From Cyanodermella asteris (Eukaryota; Ascomycota; Lecanoromycetes; Ostropales; Stictidaceae): a stretch of DNA of 64,000 bases. Position numbers and translations under genes: made by a program. The notes beneath the pieces are model-generated. The model had not been told where the DNA came from. It did not search any database and was given only the letters and a program-made list of their open reading frames with translations. The stretch spans positions 62,001-126,000 of the forward strand of contig UYJD01000001.1 in assembly GCA_900618795.1 (NCBI GenBank), written 5' to 3'. Within the stretch, counting starts at the first letter, position 1, and every line of letters starts with the position of its first letter. Shown piece by piece: positions 35,514 to 47,081 of this stretch.

Positions 35514-38500
35514 TCACAAATACCCCAGGCCCCTCACCCCGACCCCCTCCAAAACCATCCTCAACTCCCAATCCGCCTCCAACCCCGTCTTCCTCAACCC
35601 CTCGACCCTCTTCCAACTCCCCAAATCCATCCACTGCTTCAGCACGTTCCCGTCGATTGGCAAACAACCCCCAATCGTCCGGTCCGCATCCGCCGCCCTC
35701 CACGCCCTCGGGTTCAGCCCGAGCGGATGCTGCAGCGTCTGTCCCAGGTACGTCTGCAGCGCCGTCAGCGTGCTATACGCGCGCGAGCTCAGCGGCGTGA
35801 CGAGGCCGACGGAGCCGTCGCGGGCCGTGGCCAGCAGCTGGTGCGTCGCAAAGGCCGAGTCGACGTCCATTGCGCCGGGGATCATCAGCGCCGCCAGGGC
35901 TTCGTACGTCGCGGGCTGGCGCGACAGGAGCGTCAGGTGCTCGATGCCGCTCCCGGCGCGGAACGTGCTCAGCGGCAACAGCCTCTGGCCCGCCAGGCTG
36001 CGCGGGTTGTGCGGGTCGAACTGCAGCGTGTGCAGCACCCCTTCGTCGTCCGCGAGCACAATGTACAGCCGGTCCTGGTCCGGTAGGAAATCGGCCGCTT
36101 CGACGTGAATGTCCTCTTTTGCGCGCCCGAACAGCCGGATGTTGTAGGGCGATTCGTTGTAGCCGGCGAACCAGACGCCCTTGACGGCGTCTGCGATCAG
36201 GAACATGCCCGATCCGGGGAGTTCGCGTAGTTGGCTGACGAAGCATTGGACGTCGATGGCTGCCGAGGGGAGGAAGTTGTTTTCTTCAGTCAAGCCGCGG
36301 ACCATGCATTTTTGCCCCTGGGCGACTAGGAGGAGGCCTTCGGTTCCGATGGGGGAGAGCGCGGTGACGCCGCCGCGGAATTCTTCGAGTGCGATCAATT
36401 TTAGCTGGAAGGTCGGGCCCGGGTTCTCTGGGTCCTGCACCACGGAGACGACGTCGAAGACGTACACTTTGCCCGGAACGGGAATGTCTTCTCCTTGAGC
36501 CGTGGCGGTGCCGACCACCACCATGTCCCGCCGTTGGTGCGTTATCTCGGATACTTCGAGGGAGTGGGCTTGCATGGACATGACAACTTCGCCAACACCA
36601 AACTCGTACGTGTCTGCGACGGACCATGTTTCGGGGTTGATCAGTTGCAGCGACCCCTGTTCGATTTGCGGGAAGAATTTGATCTCCTCGTCGTCCCATT
36701 CCGGGTGCAGGTCGTCGTGTGGGAGTTTGTAGGGAATGTACTTGCTCGTCCCGAGGACGAGATGCTTAGATCTGACGTGCTGGGTGAAGGCGTCGATCCG
36801 CATGTTCAGAGCAACGGGCCGGTCAACCAACCAGCCGGTCGAGATGTCCGCATCGGGTGGCAGTCGAGCGGAGAAGAGTTTGCCAGCTTCATTTGTGTAA
36901 AGCATACCGGCTGGACAAGCCACGGTGTTGTAGCCAATGATCCCTCTCAAATTCTCGGCCTGTAGGTCGAATATCTGAGGGTGACTGGCGGCTGCTTTGA
37001 GAATCACAGAACTGGATGCACCCGGCATGACCACGCTGCTGAAGCCATTCAGATCGGCTACGGCCTTCATTGGCTGCATGCGCTGGCGATTCTGACCCAG
37101 GCCTTCTTCCTCCTCTTCGTCTTCCGACGTCGCTTTTGGTAAGAACGTATGAGGGGTCTTCATGAAACGCAGCGAGTGGGATCTACCGGCCGCCTTGAAT
37201 TGAAAGGGTTGGTACAAGGTGATGTCGTTGGCGTTCGATCGCAGGATGAGGTAGGGTGACTTGGAAACGGTATCGCCAAGCTCGGCGACCAGGATCTCAA
37301 CCACTTCCTCCCTATCCTTGTTGGGCCGCTTGAGGTTGAAATCACTGGAGAGATACGGAGGCAGGAAGCTGAGTCCCGGGGCGTTGTATATGGACGTTCG
37401 CATGTTCGGCAACTGAAACACCTGCAACCCTCCGTCTTCAGTCAACAGAAACGCAAGCACACTGGACGGATCTTCCTCATCATTGTCCTCCGGATCCAAT
37501 TGCAGTTCATCCTTCGGGTCATCGTACAGACATCCAGACATCCACCTGATGTTCGTAATGCTCTCGGGCAGCTCCATCTCCTCCAGGTCGCCGCTCTCAT
37601 CAGCCTTGAGGATGGTGACCCTAGCATCATCTCGGAGCAGCAGGATATATGGCTCTGCGAAACTTGCAGACAAGACTTTCGGCATGCGATCTAGCTCGCC
37701 TTCTTCTTCAAAAAGAGGTACTATCTGCGCGAGGCTGAAATCGCTTTCGAATGCTCTGACTTGGGTTTCGAGAATTTGTATGATTCGTGAGTTGTTCAGA
37801 AAGGTCGTGACGTCTATGCTGGCGCCATCTTTGTCGAACTCGTCTGCCTCGACCTCGGAAAGGGCACCGTTCTCGTCGATGCGGTAGAGGTGAGATTCGC
37901 CGCTTTCAACTCCGCTTTCAACTCCGCTTGTTGATGTTAGTAGCACGTTGTGGTGGGATGGGGCGTCCATCGTGTCGTCTTTGAGAGCGACTGGCCACGC
38001 TCCGTCGATACCAGCGATCGATGTTTCGTTGACGTTGGCAGGATTCAGAAACGGAGTCAACCTGACCAGGTGGCTCTTCACACTGCTCCCGCTGCTGGCC
38101 AGTAATTCCTTGCGCCCACTTGCACCTTGATTCGATTCGGTCAGCATTGGTGTTCGTAGCGGCGCCAAATTCATCAACCGATCGTGCTCTCGAAAAACAT
38201 AGTCTTGCCCGCCGCTGATTGGTGATAGTACCGTCGTGGTGGTGTCCGACGTCTTAGCCGTAGCGTAGAGATCGTCATCATCGTCCTCTTCGTCGTCGTC
38301 TTCCTCTTCCCCCTGCACATCTGCAGCTCCATCTGCCTGATGCCCGTTTGTGAGTGGTTGCGCAGATTGCCGTCTACCTCCTTTTGCCGAACTCGAAGCA
38401 TAGCCAACAACGACTGAATCCACATCCTCGCTTCCGAAGAAACACCGGCCTCTACCAACATTTGCCGAACAAGATGCCACGCCGGCGAGTATTGGTTCAT

Positions 38501-39716
38501 TGTTCTCCGTTTGTGCGGCTTGCAGCGACAGTCCAGACACGCTCCTACCATCGACCTGAAACGAAAGAACGTATAGTGATCCATCTCGCAACATGACGAG
38601 GACATCACCGTTCGCCAGACCGGCGGTTTCGATGACGGCATCTTCAAGACGAAGATCCAATTCGGTCTGCTGGACCAATGCGAAAGCGGTCGTCTGCTTC
38701 GCAATATCATTGACGGCCAATCCGTTCGTCTTGCCAGACTGATCAACGTGGATGAGTTCATTACTGCCAACCAGGAGTATGCCCCCAATCGGCGCAGGAA
38801 GAGGAACAATACGCGTCAAATCGTACGGCAAGCCCGTCACGGATAACAGCGACGTCGACGCCCGCTGTTCGATATCCAGCGTGTAGACGGTCAACGACAA
38901 GATATCCCGCCTCTCACTCAGCAAGTTCTGCGACGGCGCAACCGCAGACGACAGAATGGCGAGAGTGGGATCTCGATAGCCGTACATGAAGGCAATGTCG
39001 ATGGGGTGATTCAGCGACGGGTCTAGGGACAGCAGGCTCAGCATGGACGATTTTGCAGTGGGAGAAAACTTGGTCGCGCTCTCGACGACTCCTGCTGATT
39101 CATTGTTGGTTTGGGTGCTTCTCTGATTTGTAGTAGTGCTTTCTACGCCCGCCGCGCCGCCGCCATCCACTTCATCCATCCCGAGCTCATAGCCTGCCTG
39201 GCGGAACGGCAGGATGGCGAAATGCCTAGCCCCAAACTTGAATGCGGCGCATCTGCTTCCCGGATCGACGGTCAGAATGGAGCGGTGATGACTCAAGTCG
39301 CCGTCCCACAACGCGCTCACGACGTCGTCTCGCTCGTAGTAGTGGATCGACAGGGTCGAAATGGCATTTCGTTCCGGATCCCAGCCGAGTAAGCTGAGCT
39401 TCGCGTCTTTGAGCGCGACGAGCAGGAGATCGCCCTCGGATTTCGATTTGATGCGAACGCGTTGGACGTCGGTGATGACGCCAGCGAGTTCATACTGGGC
39501 GACGAGGACGAGCTTGCTGGTGTGTATTCGTTCTTTTCGAGGTTGTGATCCGTCGGCGGGAGAGGTCTGAACCTCGGACAGAACTGCTTTGAGTGAGAAG
39601 ACCTGCAAGAGAGAGAACTTGGCCACGACCAGGTTGTTTGCTGTGGCGGAGGTGAAGGGTAGAGATGCGCATGAGTTGACGGCCGTGGGAGGGACCAATT
39701 GGGTATAGCACTGCAT
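35514..39716 (-). CDS. CFT1: Cleavage and polyadenylation factor subunit CFT1 (CPSF160)
   Basis: A single-exon gene of 1400 residues from the family start MQCYTQLVPPTAVNSCASLP at 39716; an in-frame Met six codons earlier is less likely. Family hallmarks include NNLVVAKFSLLQVFSLK, KLVLVAQYELAGVITDVQRV, LVALKDAKLSLLGWDPERN and STLSIHYYERDDV. Near residue 465-475 there is a long acidic run (GEEEDDDEEDDDDD). The last third is the CPSF-A domain, with GKVYVFDVVSV, FRGGVTALSPIGTEGLLLVA and FLPDQDRLYIVLADDEGVLH. CFT1 is a triple beta-propeller scaffold of the 3'-end processing machinery that helps recognise the poly(A) site. The frame is fully open with no breaks. It is divergent from FCY1, with about 770 bp of shared promoter. 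Confidence 0.93.
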   Translation of the reverse strand: MQCYTQLVPPTAVNSCASLPFTSATANNLVVAKFSLLQVFSLKAVLSEVQTSPADGSQPRKERIHTSKLVLVAQYELAGVITDVQRVRIKSKSEGDLLLVALKDAKLSLLGWDPERNAISTLSIHYYERDDVVSALWDGDLSHHRSILTVDPGSRCAAFKFGARHFAILPFRQAGYELGMDEVDGGGAAGVESTTTNQRSTQTNNESAGVVESATKFSPTAKSSMLSLLSLDPSLNHPIDIAFMYGYRDPTLAILSSAVAPSQNLLSERRDILSLTVYTLDIEQRASTSLLSVTGLPYDLTRIVPLPAPIGGILLVGSNELIHVDQSGKTNGLAVNDIAKQTTAFALVQQTELDLRLEDAVIETAGLANGDVLVMLRDGSLYVLSFQVDGRSVSGLSLQAAQTENNEPILAGVASCSANVGRGRCFFGSEDVDSVVVGYASSSAKGGRRQSAQPLTNGHQADGAADVQGEEEDDDEEDDDDDLYATAKTSDTTTTVLSPISGGQDYVFREHDRLMNLAPLRTPMLTESNQGASGRKELLASSGSSVKSHLVRLTPFLNPANVNETSIAGIDGAWPVALKDDTMDAPSHHNVLLTSTSGVESGVESGESHLYRIDENGALSEVEADEFDKDGASIDVTTFLNNSRIIQILETQVRAFESDFSLAQIVPLFEEEGELDRMPKVLSASFAEPYILLLRDDARVTILKADESGDLEEMELPESITNIRWMSGCLYDDPKDELQLDPEDNDEEDPSSVLAFLLTEDGGLQVFQLPNMRTSIYNAPGLSFLPPYLSSDFNLKRPNKDREEVVEILVAELGDTVSKSPYLILRSNANDITLYQPFQFKAAGRSHSLRFMKTPHTFLPKATSEDEEEEEGLGQNRQRMQPMKAVADLNGFSSVVMPGASSSVILKAAASHPQIFDLQAENLRGIIGYNTVACPAGMLYTNEAGKLFSARLPPDADISTGWLVDRPVALNMRIDAFTQHVRSKHLVLGTSKYIPYKLPHDDLHPEWDDEEIKFFPQIEQGSLQLINPETWSVADTYEFGVGEVVMSMQAHSLEVSEITHQRRDMVVVGTATAQGEDIPVPGKVYVFDVVSVVQDPENPGPTFQLKLIALEEFRGGVTALSPIGTEGLLLVAQGQKCMVRGLTEENNFLPSAAIDVQCFVSQLRELPGSGMFLIADAVKGVWFAGYNESPYNIRLFGRAKEDIHVEAADFLPDQDRLYIVLADDEGVLHTLQFDPHNPRSLAGQRLLPLSTFRAGSGIEHLTLLSRQPATYEALAALMIPGAMDVDSAFATHQLLATARDGSVGLVTPLSSRAYSTLTALQTYLGQTLQHPLGLNPRAWRAADADRTIGGCLPIDGNVLKQWMDLGSWKRVEGLRKTGLEADWELRMVLEGVGVRGLGYL

Positions 39717-40487
39717 GGCTGGCAGATGTATCAATAGAACGCGAGGTGAGCTCGAGGGAAGGTTAGAGCTGGCTCAATCTGCCATGCTCATGATTGAGGT
39801 TTAGCCAGGACAAATGTATGCAGCATTTCGGCCCCAACGTGACTTCGATCTGCAGTCACCAATGAATTGAGTTATTGAGGCAGTATTTACAGTTGTGGAG
39901 TCGGAGGCTGGCAATGTCAGTTCTTGGCTGCTGCTCCCTTGTTTGACGTGAGGAAAATGCGAGCAAAATGCGTGGCCGCCGACGTTCGATCGTGTCTTGG
40001 CGAAAGCGAGCGTGTGAAGTCGTGAGCACATTTCTTCTTCAACTTCGATTCTCAGCATATTCATGATTTTAAGCATTCCTATTCTACTTAGGAAGCTTGA
40101 AACTTCCGAGCTTTTGAGCCGAAAAATCTTCCAATCACGGATTCCACTATCGCTGTTACTGGCTGTCATGTTCATCGAACTGATCATTTATTTTTGTACT
40201 ACAAACTGTGGTTCTACTGTCATCGTGCTTCAGTATGTCTGTTCGTCTGTAAACTCTTGACGTTAGGGTGACAGGTCTTGCTTCCAGACGCGCGACAAGC
40301 CCTTTCCAAGTCTCGTTTCCTTATCTTCCCGCGCGGTATCGCCGTGTGGGGCAGAATCCACGAAAATTGAATCGCCATCAAACTCGTCACCTTTTGTTTC
40401 CCATTCACCGCATGCACACTCACAAGTAGCTTTGAGCATACCTTGCACCGACAAAAGTGACCCTCAGATATCAAACCACCCGTCGAG
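39717..40487. promoter_or_regulatory. Shared promoter region of CFT1 and FCY1
   Basis: A 771-bp divergent intergenic stretch with no supported gene. It must serve both the minus-strand CFT1 and plus-strand FCY1. No specific binding site can be assigned from the sequence alone. Confidence 0.5.
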
Positions 40488-41077
40488 ATGGCCGACGAAG
40501 CAGGATTCAAAATCGCGGTCGAAGAAGCAAAGGCCGGCGCTGCCGAAGGAGGCGTCCCAATAGGAGCCTGCCTCGTCTCCGCCTCTGGGAAGATCCTAGG
40601 CCGCGGTCACAATATGAGGCATCAGAAGAGCTCGGCAACATTACATGTAGGAAGTTTTTGATCTCACATCCCATCGGTGGCTATGACTGCCTTTCTATTG
40701 TTCTGAAAACACATCTGAGTCTCTCTTTTTCTAGGCTGAGATTTCTGCATTGGACAATGCAGGCCGACTGCCCGCGTCCGTACTCAAAGGCGCTACCATG
40801 TACACCACCCTCTCACCATGCGACATGTGTACCGGCGCATGTATACTGTACAAAGTCGCACGCGTGGTCGTTGGCGAAAACAAGAATTTCGTCGGAGGTG
40901 AAGAATATCTCAAGCAGCGGGGTGTCGAGGTTGTTGTGCTTCAAGATGCAGAGTGCCAGAAACTCATGGAGACATTCATCAAAGCGAAGCCCGAACTCTG
41001 GTGAGTGCTGGCCCTTTTTCCGACAAACTCCATCATCCTCGCTAACTCTCTCCAGGAACGAAGACATCAGCGTCTAG
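40488..41077 (+). CDS. FCY1: Cytosine deaminase
   Basis: A three-exon gene: 40488-40646, 40735-41000 and 41056-41077, with introns GTAGGA...CTAG and GTGAGT...CCAG. The product has 148 residues, close to the yeast enzyme. Zinc-site motifs are complete: His53-Ala-Glu55 in [11 protein letters not shown] and Cys82-x2-Cys85 in [13 protein letters not shown]. Family signatures [10 protein letters not shown] and GRGHNMRHQ bind the base, and the end KPELWNEDISV matches the yeast C-terminus. The enzyme turns cytosine into uracil (and 5-fluorocytosine into 5-fluorouracil). Its stop codon TAG (41075-41077) overlaps that of convergent HEM12 (41074-41076) within a CTAG. The last exon has only 22 coding bases. 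Confidence 0.93.
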
Positions 41078-42162
41078 GTACCCCCAACTCTTCGAATTTC
41101 GTCGAAGAAGAAACCCAGATCGTCCGGCTTGACCAGTGGTGTTACGCCGTGACCCAAATTCACAATATAACCCTTCTTGCCTCCTCCAAATCCCTTGACC
41201 ATGTGCTCCACCACCTCCGTAATAGACTCCCTGCTCCCGTAAAGAACACCCGGATCCGCATTCCCTTGTAGTACAACCCTCCCGTTAGCAATCTTGACCG
41301 CCTCCGCCGGATCATGCAACCAGTCCAAGCCCACAACCTGATACCCAATCCCGCAAAGCTCCTCCAACGCATACCAAGCGCCCTTTGCAAACACCACCAT
41401 CGGCACGACCTCACACCCGAGCTCCTTGAGCCTCTCCGGCAACTTCTGCGCAATATACCTCAGGTACGGCAGGCTGACCTCCCGGAACGCCAACGGCGCC
41501 AGCTCGCCCGCCCACGAATCGAAGACCTGCACAATCTGAGCCCCCGCTCTGACCTGCAACGCCAGGTGCTCGACGCAGACGTCCGCAATCTTCTGCAGCA
41601 TCGCCTTGGACTCCTCGCGATACTTGTACGCCCACTGTTTGGCGTGGAAGAACATCTTGCTCCCGCCGCCCTCGACCATGTAACACAACAAAGTCCACGG
41701 CGCACCACAGAATCCAAACAACGGAACCCTGCCATCGAGTTTCCGTCTCGTCAGGCTGATCGCCTCGTACACGTAGCCGAGTTCCTTGGCCACATCCACG
41801 TGCCGTCCCAGGACCTCCGCATACTGCGGGTCGCTCGGATCTTTGAGCGGCGCCGGGAAATGGGGTCCCTTTTTGTCTACCATTTCGACGCGCATGCCCA
41901 GTGCCTGGGGGATCACCAGGATATCACTGAAAATGATCGCGGCGTCGAGTTGAGGGTACCGGTCGATGGGTTGGAGAGTGATGGTGCTGGCGACTTCCGG
42001 GTCTCGGCAGGTCTGGAAGAAGTCGAGGGAGCCTTTGGCGTCGTGGTATTCGGGGAGGTAGCGCCCGGCTTGTCGCATGACCCAGATGGGAGGCCGCTCG
42101 ACGGATTCGCCACGCGCGACGCGGAGGATGAGATCGTTTTTGAGAGGTGGAAATTCTGACAT
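41074..42162 (-). CDS. HEM12: Uroporphyrinogen decarboxylase
   Basis: A single-exon gene of 362 residues starting [20 protein letters not shown] at 42162; an upstream in-frame Met would add 25 unconserved residues. Signature 1, [17 protein letters not shown], lies at residues 24-40. The catalytic Asp is Asp80 in [13 protein letters not shown], and signature 2, [16 protein letters not shown], contains Tyr161. NLGHGVTP near the C-terminus holds the conserved His. The enzyme removes four carboxyl groups from uroporphyrinogen III to give coproporphyrinogen III in cytosolic heme synthesis. The length matches the family (about 362 in yeast). It ends tail-to-tail with FCY1, sharing a CTAG, so there is no room for separate 3' untranslated regions. 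Confidence 0.95.
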   Translation of the reverse strand: MSEFPPLKNDLILRVARGESVERPPIWVMRQAGRYLPEYHDAKGSLDFFQTCRDPEVASTITLQPIDRYPQLDAAIIFSDILVIPQALGMRVEMVDKKGPHFPAPLKDPSDPQYAEVLGRHVDVAKELGYVYEAISLTRRKLDGRVPLFGFCGAPWTLLCYMVEGGGSKMFFHAKQWAYKYREESKAMLQKIADVCVEHLALQVRAGAQIVQVFDSWAGELAPLAFREVSLPYLRYIAQKLPERLKELGCEVVPMVVFAKGAWYALEELCGIGYQVVGLDWLHDPAEAVKIANGRVVLQGNADPGVLYGSRESITEVVEHMVKGFGGGKKGYIVNLGHGVTPLVKPDDLGFFFDEIRRVGGT

Positions 42163-42807
42163 TTTTGGTCGTTCGCAATCGTGGGATGTGGTTGGAGTTC
42201 TAGGTGTGCAGCCGTGGCGTTGTTTGAAATTATTCAAGGGAGTGATGTGAGTGACGGATGTTCAGAATGACGAGTGCGAGCTCGAGGTTTTACCCCTCAC
42301 CAACCAATTTTTCGAGTGCGAATTTGGTGGAAACTTTCTATGCGTGTAACTCCTCCTAAGGAATGCCATATGCTTTATTCGTCAGCGTGAAAGGAACGAC
42401 AGATGGGCAGATTGAGTTCGATTGAGCTTGTGTATTTGTGCATGTCGTGATGGTTTTCCGCGGGGTAAGCTCGGATATCCTTTGCAGGGCCGAGCTCCCA
42501 CCAGGCCGATCGCCTCACACTTTCAACCTTCAACCCAAGATTGAGGCCACATTTCGAGCTTCTAACGACGATATCGAATCGATCGCTCGGCCGAAAGATG
42601 TTCTTAGGCTCGGTCTCAATCACACTACTGTTTCGAACGTGGACTAATGGCACCTATAGTAGTACAGCGCTTTGTGTACGTCACGCATTTTGAACATCGT
42701 TTGTCGCTGCATCTTTTTCATTCTTTCGTATAAGGCAAATCCTTGCCATTCTCTGGCTTTCCGAACTTTCCGCGTATGGCCTACACTAGTCATATCCTTC
42801 GGCGCAC
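42163..42807. other. Intergenic, HEM12 promoter
   Basis: No gene seen. The 42163-42380 part is the promoter of HEM12; the rest is the 3' region of the secreted-protein gene. Confidence 0.5.
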
Positions 42808-43455
42808 TTAAACGGCAAGGACCTTCTTGCCGGTGCCGTACTCGATATCGTAGACCGGGGAGGTAGTCAACGGAGTGTTGATGCCAAGCTGGTGCGGGCA
42901 AGTAGCCTGGTTACCACCGTTGTTCGGCATGGTGCAGACCTCATCATATCCGTACGTGCAGACGGGATTGAGGATGTTGTACAGAACATGGTTCTTGCCG
43001 ACCCACGTGTTTGTGCCGCAGCCGCCAACAAAGTTCATGCTGTTGCTGGCGCTGAGCGGTAGCTTGGAGCCGGGAGTCTTGATCAAGTCATCACACTCTG
43101 CCGGGTCGGCGTTCGACCAGGTGACGGGGATTCCACCACCTTGAGTCGGGTTCTGGGCGGCGCCCTGGCCGGTGGAGAGGTAGTTCCACGCGTCGTAGGA
43201 GATGTCGTGGGCGCCGCCGGAGGAGTCGATCTTCAGGAGGTGGACGCTGCGGCCGGAGGCGTGCGTTAGCTTGATGCAGAAGTTGTTGCAGTCGACGGCG
43301 CCGGGCCAGTAGGCGACGCGGTCGGTGTTGATATGGCAGCCCAGAACGCCGACGGATGAGGAGTACTTGTCGTGAGGGGTGACCGAAACAGAGTCGGCCA
43401 TGGCGGCGCCAGCGAACCCAGCGATGGCCATAACGGTGTTCAATGTGAACTGCAT
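42808..43455 (-). CDS. Conserved fungal secreted protein of about 200 residues
   Basis: A single-exon gene of 215 residues. The signal peptide MQFTLNTVMAIAGFAGAAMA is followed by a mature part with about ten cysteines. Distinctive motifs are SVGVLGCHINTDRVAYWPG, CNNFCIKLTHASGRSVHLL, GGAHDISYDAWNYLSTGQ, MNFVGGCGTNTWVGKNHVLY, CTYGYDEVC and VYDIEYGTGKKVLAV. I recognise this as a protein conserved in many ascomycetes but have no proven function for it. The 'disulfide-rich, S-G-G-A-x-D-I-S' core is reminiscent of barwin-like or endoglucanase-like double-psi barrels, which is inference. An extracellular role in wall or plant-polymer handling is possible. Confidence 0.72.
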   Translation of the reverse strand: MQFTLNTVMAIAGFAGAAMADSVSVTPHDKYSSSVGVLGCHINTDRVAYWPGAVDCNNFCIKLTHASGRSVHLLKIDSSGGAHDISYDAWNYLSTGQGAAQNPTQGGGIPVTWSNADPAECDDLIKTPGSKLPLSASNSMNFVGGCGTNTWVGKNHVLYNILNPVCTYGYDEVCTMPNNGGNQATCPHQLGINTPLTTSPVYDIEYGTGKKVLAV

Positions 43456-45916
43456 AGTGAGCGGAAAGGGGCTGTTGGTCTGGTGTTAAAAGGATGGAGT
43501 TGCAAGGAATGACAAGGCGAGAAACCAGTTCTCGAAATGAATGGAATTGTTTTGTAAGGTGAAGAAAGAATGAAGCAAGTGAGCGACGTTGAACGCAGTT
43601 AGAGAGAAAGGAAAGCAAGACAAAGGAAGCTGCGACGAGAGTGCTCATATAGAAGCTCAGCTCTGTGCATTGAAACAATGTTGGAGTCGTTGCGGTAGCC
43701 TTGGGTTGACGACCGAACCAATGGGATGCAGAATGTGACTGAAACCGGCCAAGCACAAATGAAGGGCAAAGATTCGGAATCGAGGTCATGTCGAGACAAC
43801 AGTGATGTGACCACAAGGTCGGACGAGTCTCTGCATGGAGATGTGATGTGGCAGTGAAGCTCGTGGGTTGCAGTCGCGCGCTTGTCCGCTGGTCGATGCG
43901 TCGTACTTTCTGACTAGCCGCCGGCCATGATTGGGGCCTTGTGGATCTGTACCAACGTCTCAAACGCCCCCAGCAAGTCGGCGCTACCAATTCAGACGAC
44001 ACGATTGTCCGTTGAAGCTCATAGTCTGGAGCGTCTGCCGTAGGGGACGGTAAGGAGAAGGGTGTGCCTGTGGTGAAGCGTTTTCGAATCAGCATGGCCA
44101 CAGCCGCCATGACAACGGCGTAGTTCTTGCTCGGAGCCTCCTCTTCGTCGCATTCCGTCTAGCGTCCGGTGTCTGTGCCGCTGTACTCTCGAACGACAGT
44201 TGAAAGTCAAAGGAGACCTCATGGCCGCGTCGACACGGTCCTGAATCCTGCTACTGGCGGCTGGCACAGCACCGGCTCAGGTCACGTCGGTTGAACAATT
44301 CGCCTTGTTGTGCAACGACGACTGAAAGTGACGAGGCTTGAAGATGCTCACGGTGGCGACGAAGCTGGTACAGTACATACTGCTGATTTTCGGAGAGCCG
44401 CATCAGCAGCCAACACGGTCTTGTCACCAGAGATGGGGTGAAAGCTGGAGTCGAGTTTCGTCGGAGACAGGCAGCAGCAGCATCGGAGAACAGCGACTCG
44501 CCAGCTGTGTTTCAGGTGGGTTTCAGGGGGAACATCCGGGCGCCGGTTTGGTTACATCAGCAGCCTCGCACACTTTTCTCACTCTTTCTTCTTGCAGCCC
44601 GCAAGCCTCCATCAGCTGATTCCGTGTCATTCATACCACCATCCAGTGTTGCTACATGTGTTGGATTGCTGCATCGCAATACACGGCAGCGTTCGTGACC
44701 TGCTCGGACCTTGGCCATTCAACATTTTCTAGCTCAGATGCAGGCGAAGAGCCCCGCCATCCCGGCTTGATTCGGAGAGCAGGCATCCTGGCCATCTCGT
44801 TGTTCTCCTTCTCGGCTTACCTCGATCGACCAGCGTGGCGTTGTTGCTATTCGTTGGGCTATGGTGAGTAATTTTAGCACTTGACATGACGGATACACGT
44901 CGCCCGGTTTGTATCGGAGAAGAGTGAATATGCCGAGACAACTGCTCAAAAGCTGTTGGGCATTGCTATCGAATCCAAGCAAGATTGCAAGTACATCCGC
45001 ACGCTTTCACGCGCGTCATCGAGAGTTGCGCTTGTAGCATGGCAACAACCCGATCAAGGACTTGCAGGGCTGTTTGGAACATGACGTCTATCCACAAGCG
45101 GGTACTTATGGAAAGCTGTGACCTCAGTCGTGCCATGTTGAACCTCACCTGGTGTTCAGCAAAGATCCTGCAAGAAGCGCCATGTTACGGATCGAGGTCG
45201 AGCGCTCTTCACTCATATACGAACTGGCAATACAGGTTCCATTTGAAGTGTAGCACCGCGTCTCTCCAAGCTGAGAAGAACAGCTTTCCAAGTCGTGACC
45301 CTGGCACGTTGGTATACGTCTCAGTCCCATTGCTCGACCGAGGGTCTGATGCACTTTTCCATATTTTGAGGCTATCCACTTCGGCTCAATTGATATTGAG
45401 ATCCTAGTTCGCTGTCAATCACGCGCTTCGCTTCGCACCCTTGCAAGATCTTGCACCGGTGGGGCCAAGCTCGTCTAGCGCGTGGGGTAAGCTTTTCACA
45501 ACCTGGAAATCGGCGTTGGAACATACTTACTGGACTGCTGAGCTGATCGTCTTCGGCACCGCTCTGGTCAAGCCATTTCTCACCGAGTGTCACACAGTGA
45601 GTGTCGTTTCACAAACTGTTGCCGTGTTGAATAGAGCCACAGGCCCCGGCTAGGGCGGCTGCAATGAGCCAGATTGTGGAAGCTCTAAAAGAGCGCATAT
45701 AGAGCCGACCATTTCCTTGATTTCAGTTTTAGCCTGAGATTGTTGCATCCGGCCTCGCCACCGCGCTACCGGATATTTCCTTTAATCGCTTCACAGGCCA
45801 AATCTTTTACTTTATCTTTCGAAATTTTGCAGCCCTATCCCAGAAATTCTCACCTCGTTCCACCCAAGCGTCGCTGTACTTGTAAAGAAAGGCTATTGCG
45901 CAAACGACTTGTCAAT
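43456..45916. other. Intergenic, about 2.5 kb without a supported gene
   Basis: The first few hundred bases upstream of 43455 are the promoter of the secreted protein. A long minus-strand frame at 43091-44110 is a shadow. Other open frames (for example 44985-45407 plus) have no motif. No repeats or RNA genes recognised. The right end is the GDSL esterase promoter. Confidence 0.45.
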
Positions 45917-47081
45917 ATGCAATTGCTTCTGTGTTTACTCTGTCTCGGCGCTGCAGCTTTCGGAAGTCCTGTTTCTCTCGACGTCAGTCTCGATGCTGTC
46001 AGCGCTCACCAGCCGAAGGCAAAGTGCGTGTGGCCTGGATGGTCGAGAATCAAGTACATGCTAGTTTTGTAAGTACTGACCAAAGTGTCGGTATGACCCC
46101 ACTCACAAGCTTCAGTGGCGATTCGTATACCACAACAGGGTTTACAACGACCGGAACGCAGCCGTCGGCCGGTAACCCGTTTGGCAACCCTACATATCCG
46201 TGAGTAATGTGTTTGCGCCGAGAATATCTTTTACTGACCGAGATAGGGGCTACACATCTTCAAACGGACCCAATTGGATCGATGCTTTGGTATTTTCGGT
46301 GCAGAACCTGACCGTATGACCCGATCTGACCAATTTGTAGGCGACCAAATACAACAAGTCGCTAGTCGAGGTCGTCAATCTCGCGTACGGGGGCGCAACC
46401 GTGGACGCATCCCTAGTCAAGCCCTACCAAGACACGGTCCTCTCCCTGCGAGACCAAGTCGAGAAGGAGTACATCCCCACATACAGCAAGCCGACCTCCG
46501 CCTTCCCCTGGTCGGCATCCAACTCGCTCTTCGCCATCTGGATCGGCATCAACGACGTCGGCAACAGCTACTACGCGCCAAACTCCACCGCCATCAACGG
46601 CGCAATCTTCGCCGTCTACTCCTCACTAGTCGACACCCTCTACCGCACCGGCGCCCGAAACTTCCTCTTCCTGAACGTGCCGCCCACGGACCGGTCCCCG
46701 CTCATCACCTCCTCCGGCGACTGGGCGGTCACCACCCTCGCGGCGGACATTACAGACTTCAACTCCCGCATCGCCGCCATGTCGCGCAACCTGACCAAAA
46801 TCTACCCGGACGCCGAGGCTTGGGTATTCGACAGCAACGCCGTTTTCGATCGGATCCTTGACGATCCGTGCAGTCGTGCCCAGACGTGTCCGATCAGGAA
46901 TACGACTGCGTTTTGCGAGGCGTACGAGAATGGGACGGCGGCGACGAATACGTTCGATGCGGGCTGTGGGGTTCCGGTGGACGAGTATTTTTGGTTGAAT
47001 AGCTTGCATCCGATTTACAGGGTGCACGATGTGGTTGCGGAGCAGGTTGCGGTGGGGCTTGAGGGGGCGGCGGCTTGTTGA
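45917..47081 (+). CDS. Secreted GDSL/SGNH esterase (CE16-like)
   Basis: A four-exon gene: 45917-46068, 46116-46199, 46247-46289 and 46341-47081. The introns are 47, 47 and 51 nt, all GT-AG, and the product has 339 residues. A signal peptide (MQLLLCLLCLGAAAFGSPV) precedes the block I motif VFGDSYTTTG, which is formed by the first splice and carries the nucleophile Ser54. Block II is NLAYGGATVD, block III is IWIGINDVGNS, and the C-terminal NSLHPIYRVHD holds the catalytic His. Order and length match fungal acetylesterases of family CE16, which remove acetyl groups from hemicellulose oligomers; other SGNH hydrolases are possible. It is convergent with YOS1 about 490 bp away. Confidence 0.85.

Noticed and set aside
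37900-37930. Short tandem repeat inside CFT1 (TTCAACTCCGC twice)
   Set aside because: It keeps frame within an intact gene and gives only a duplicated SGVE unit; not a separate element.
43091-44110. 339-codon minus-strand frame
   Set aside because: It overlaps the real secreted-protein gene in another frame and has low-complexity Arg/His content.
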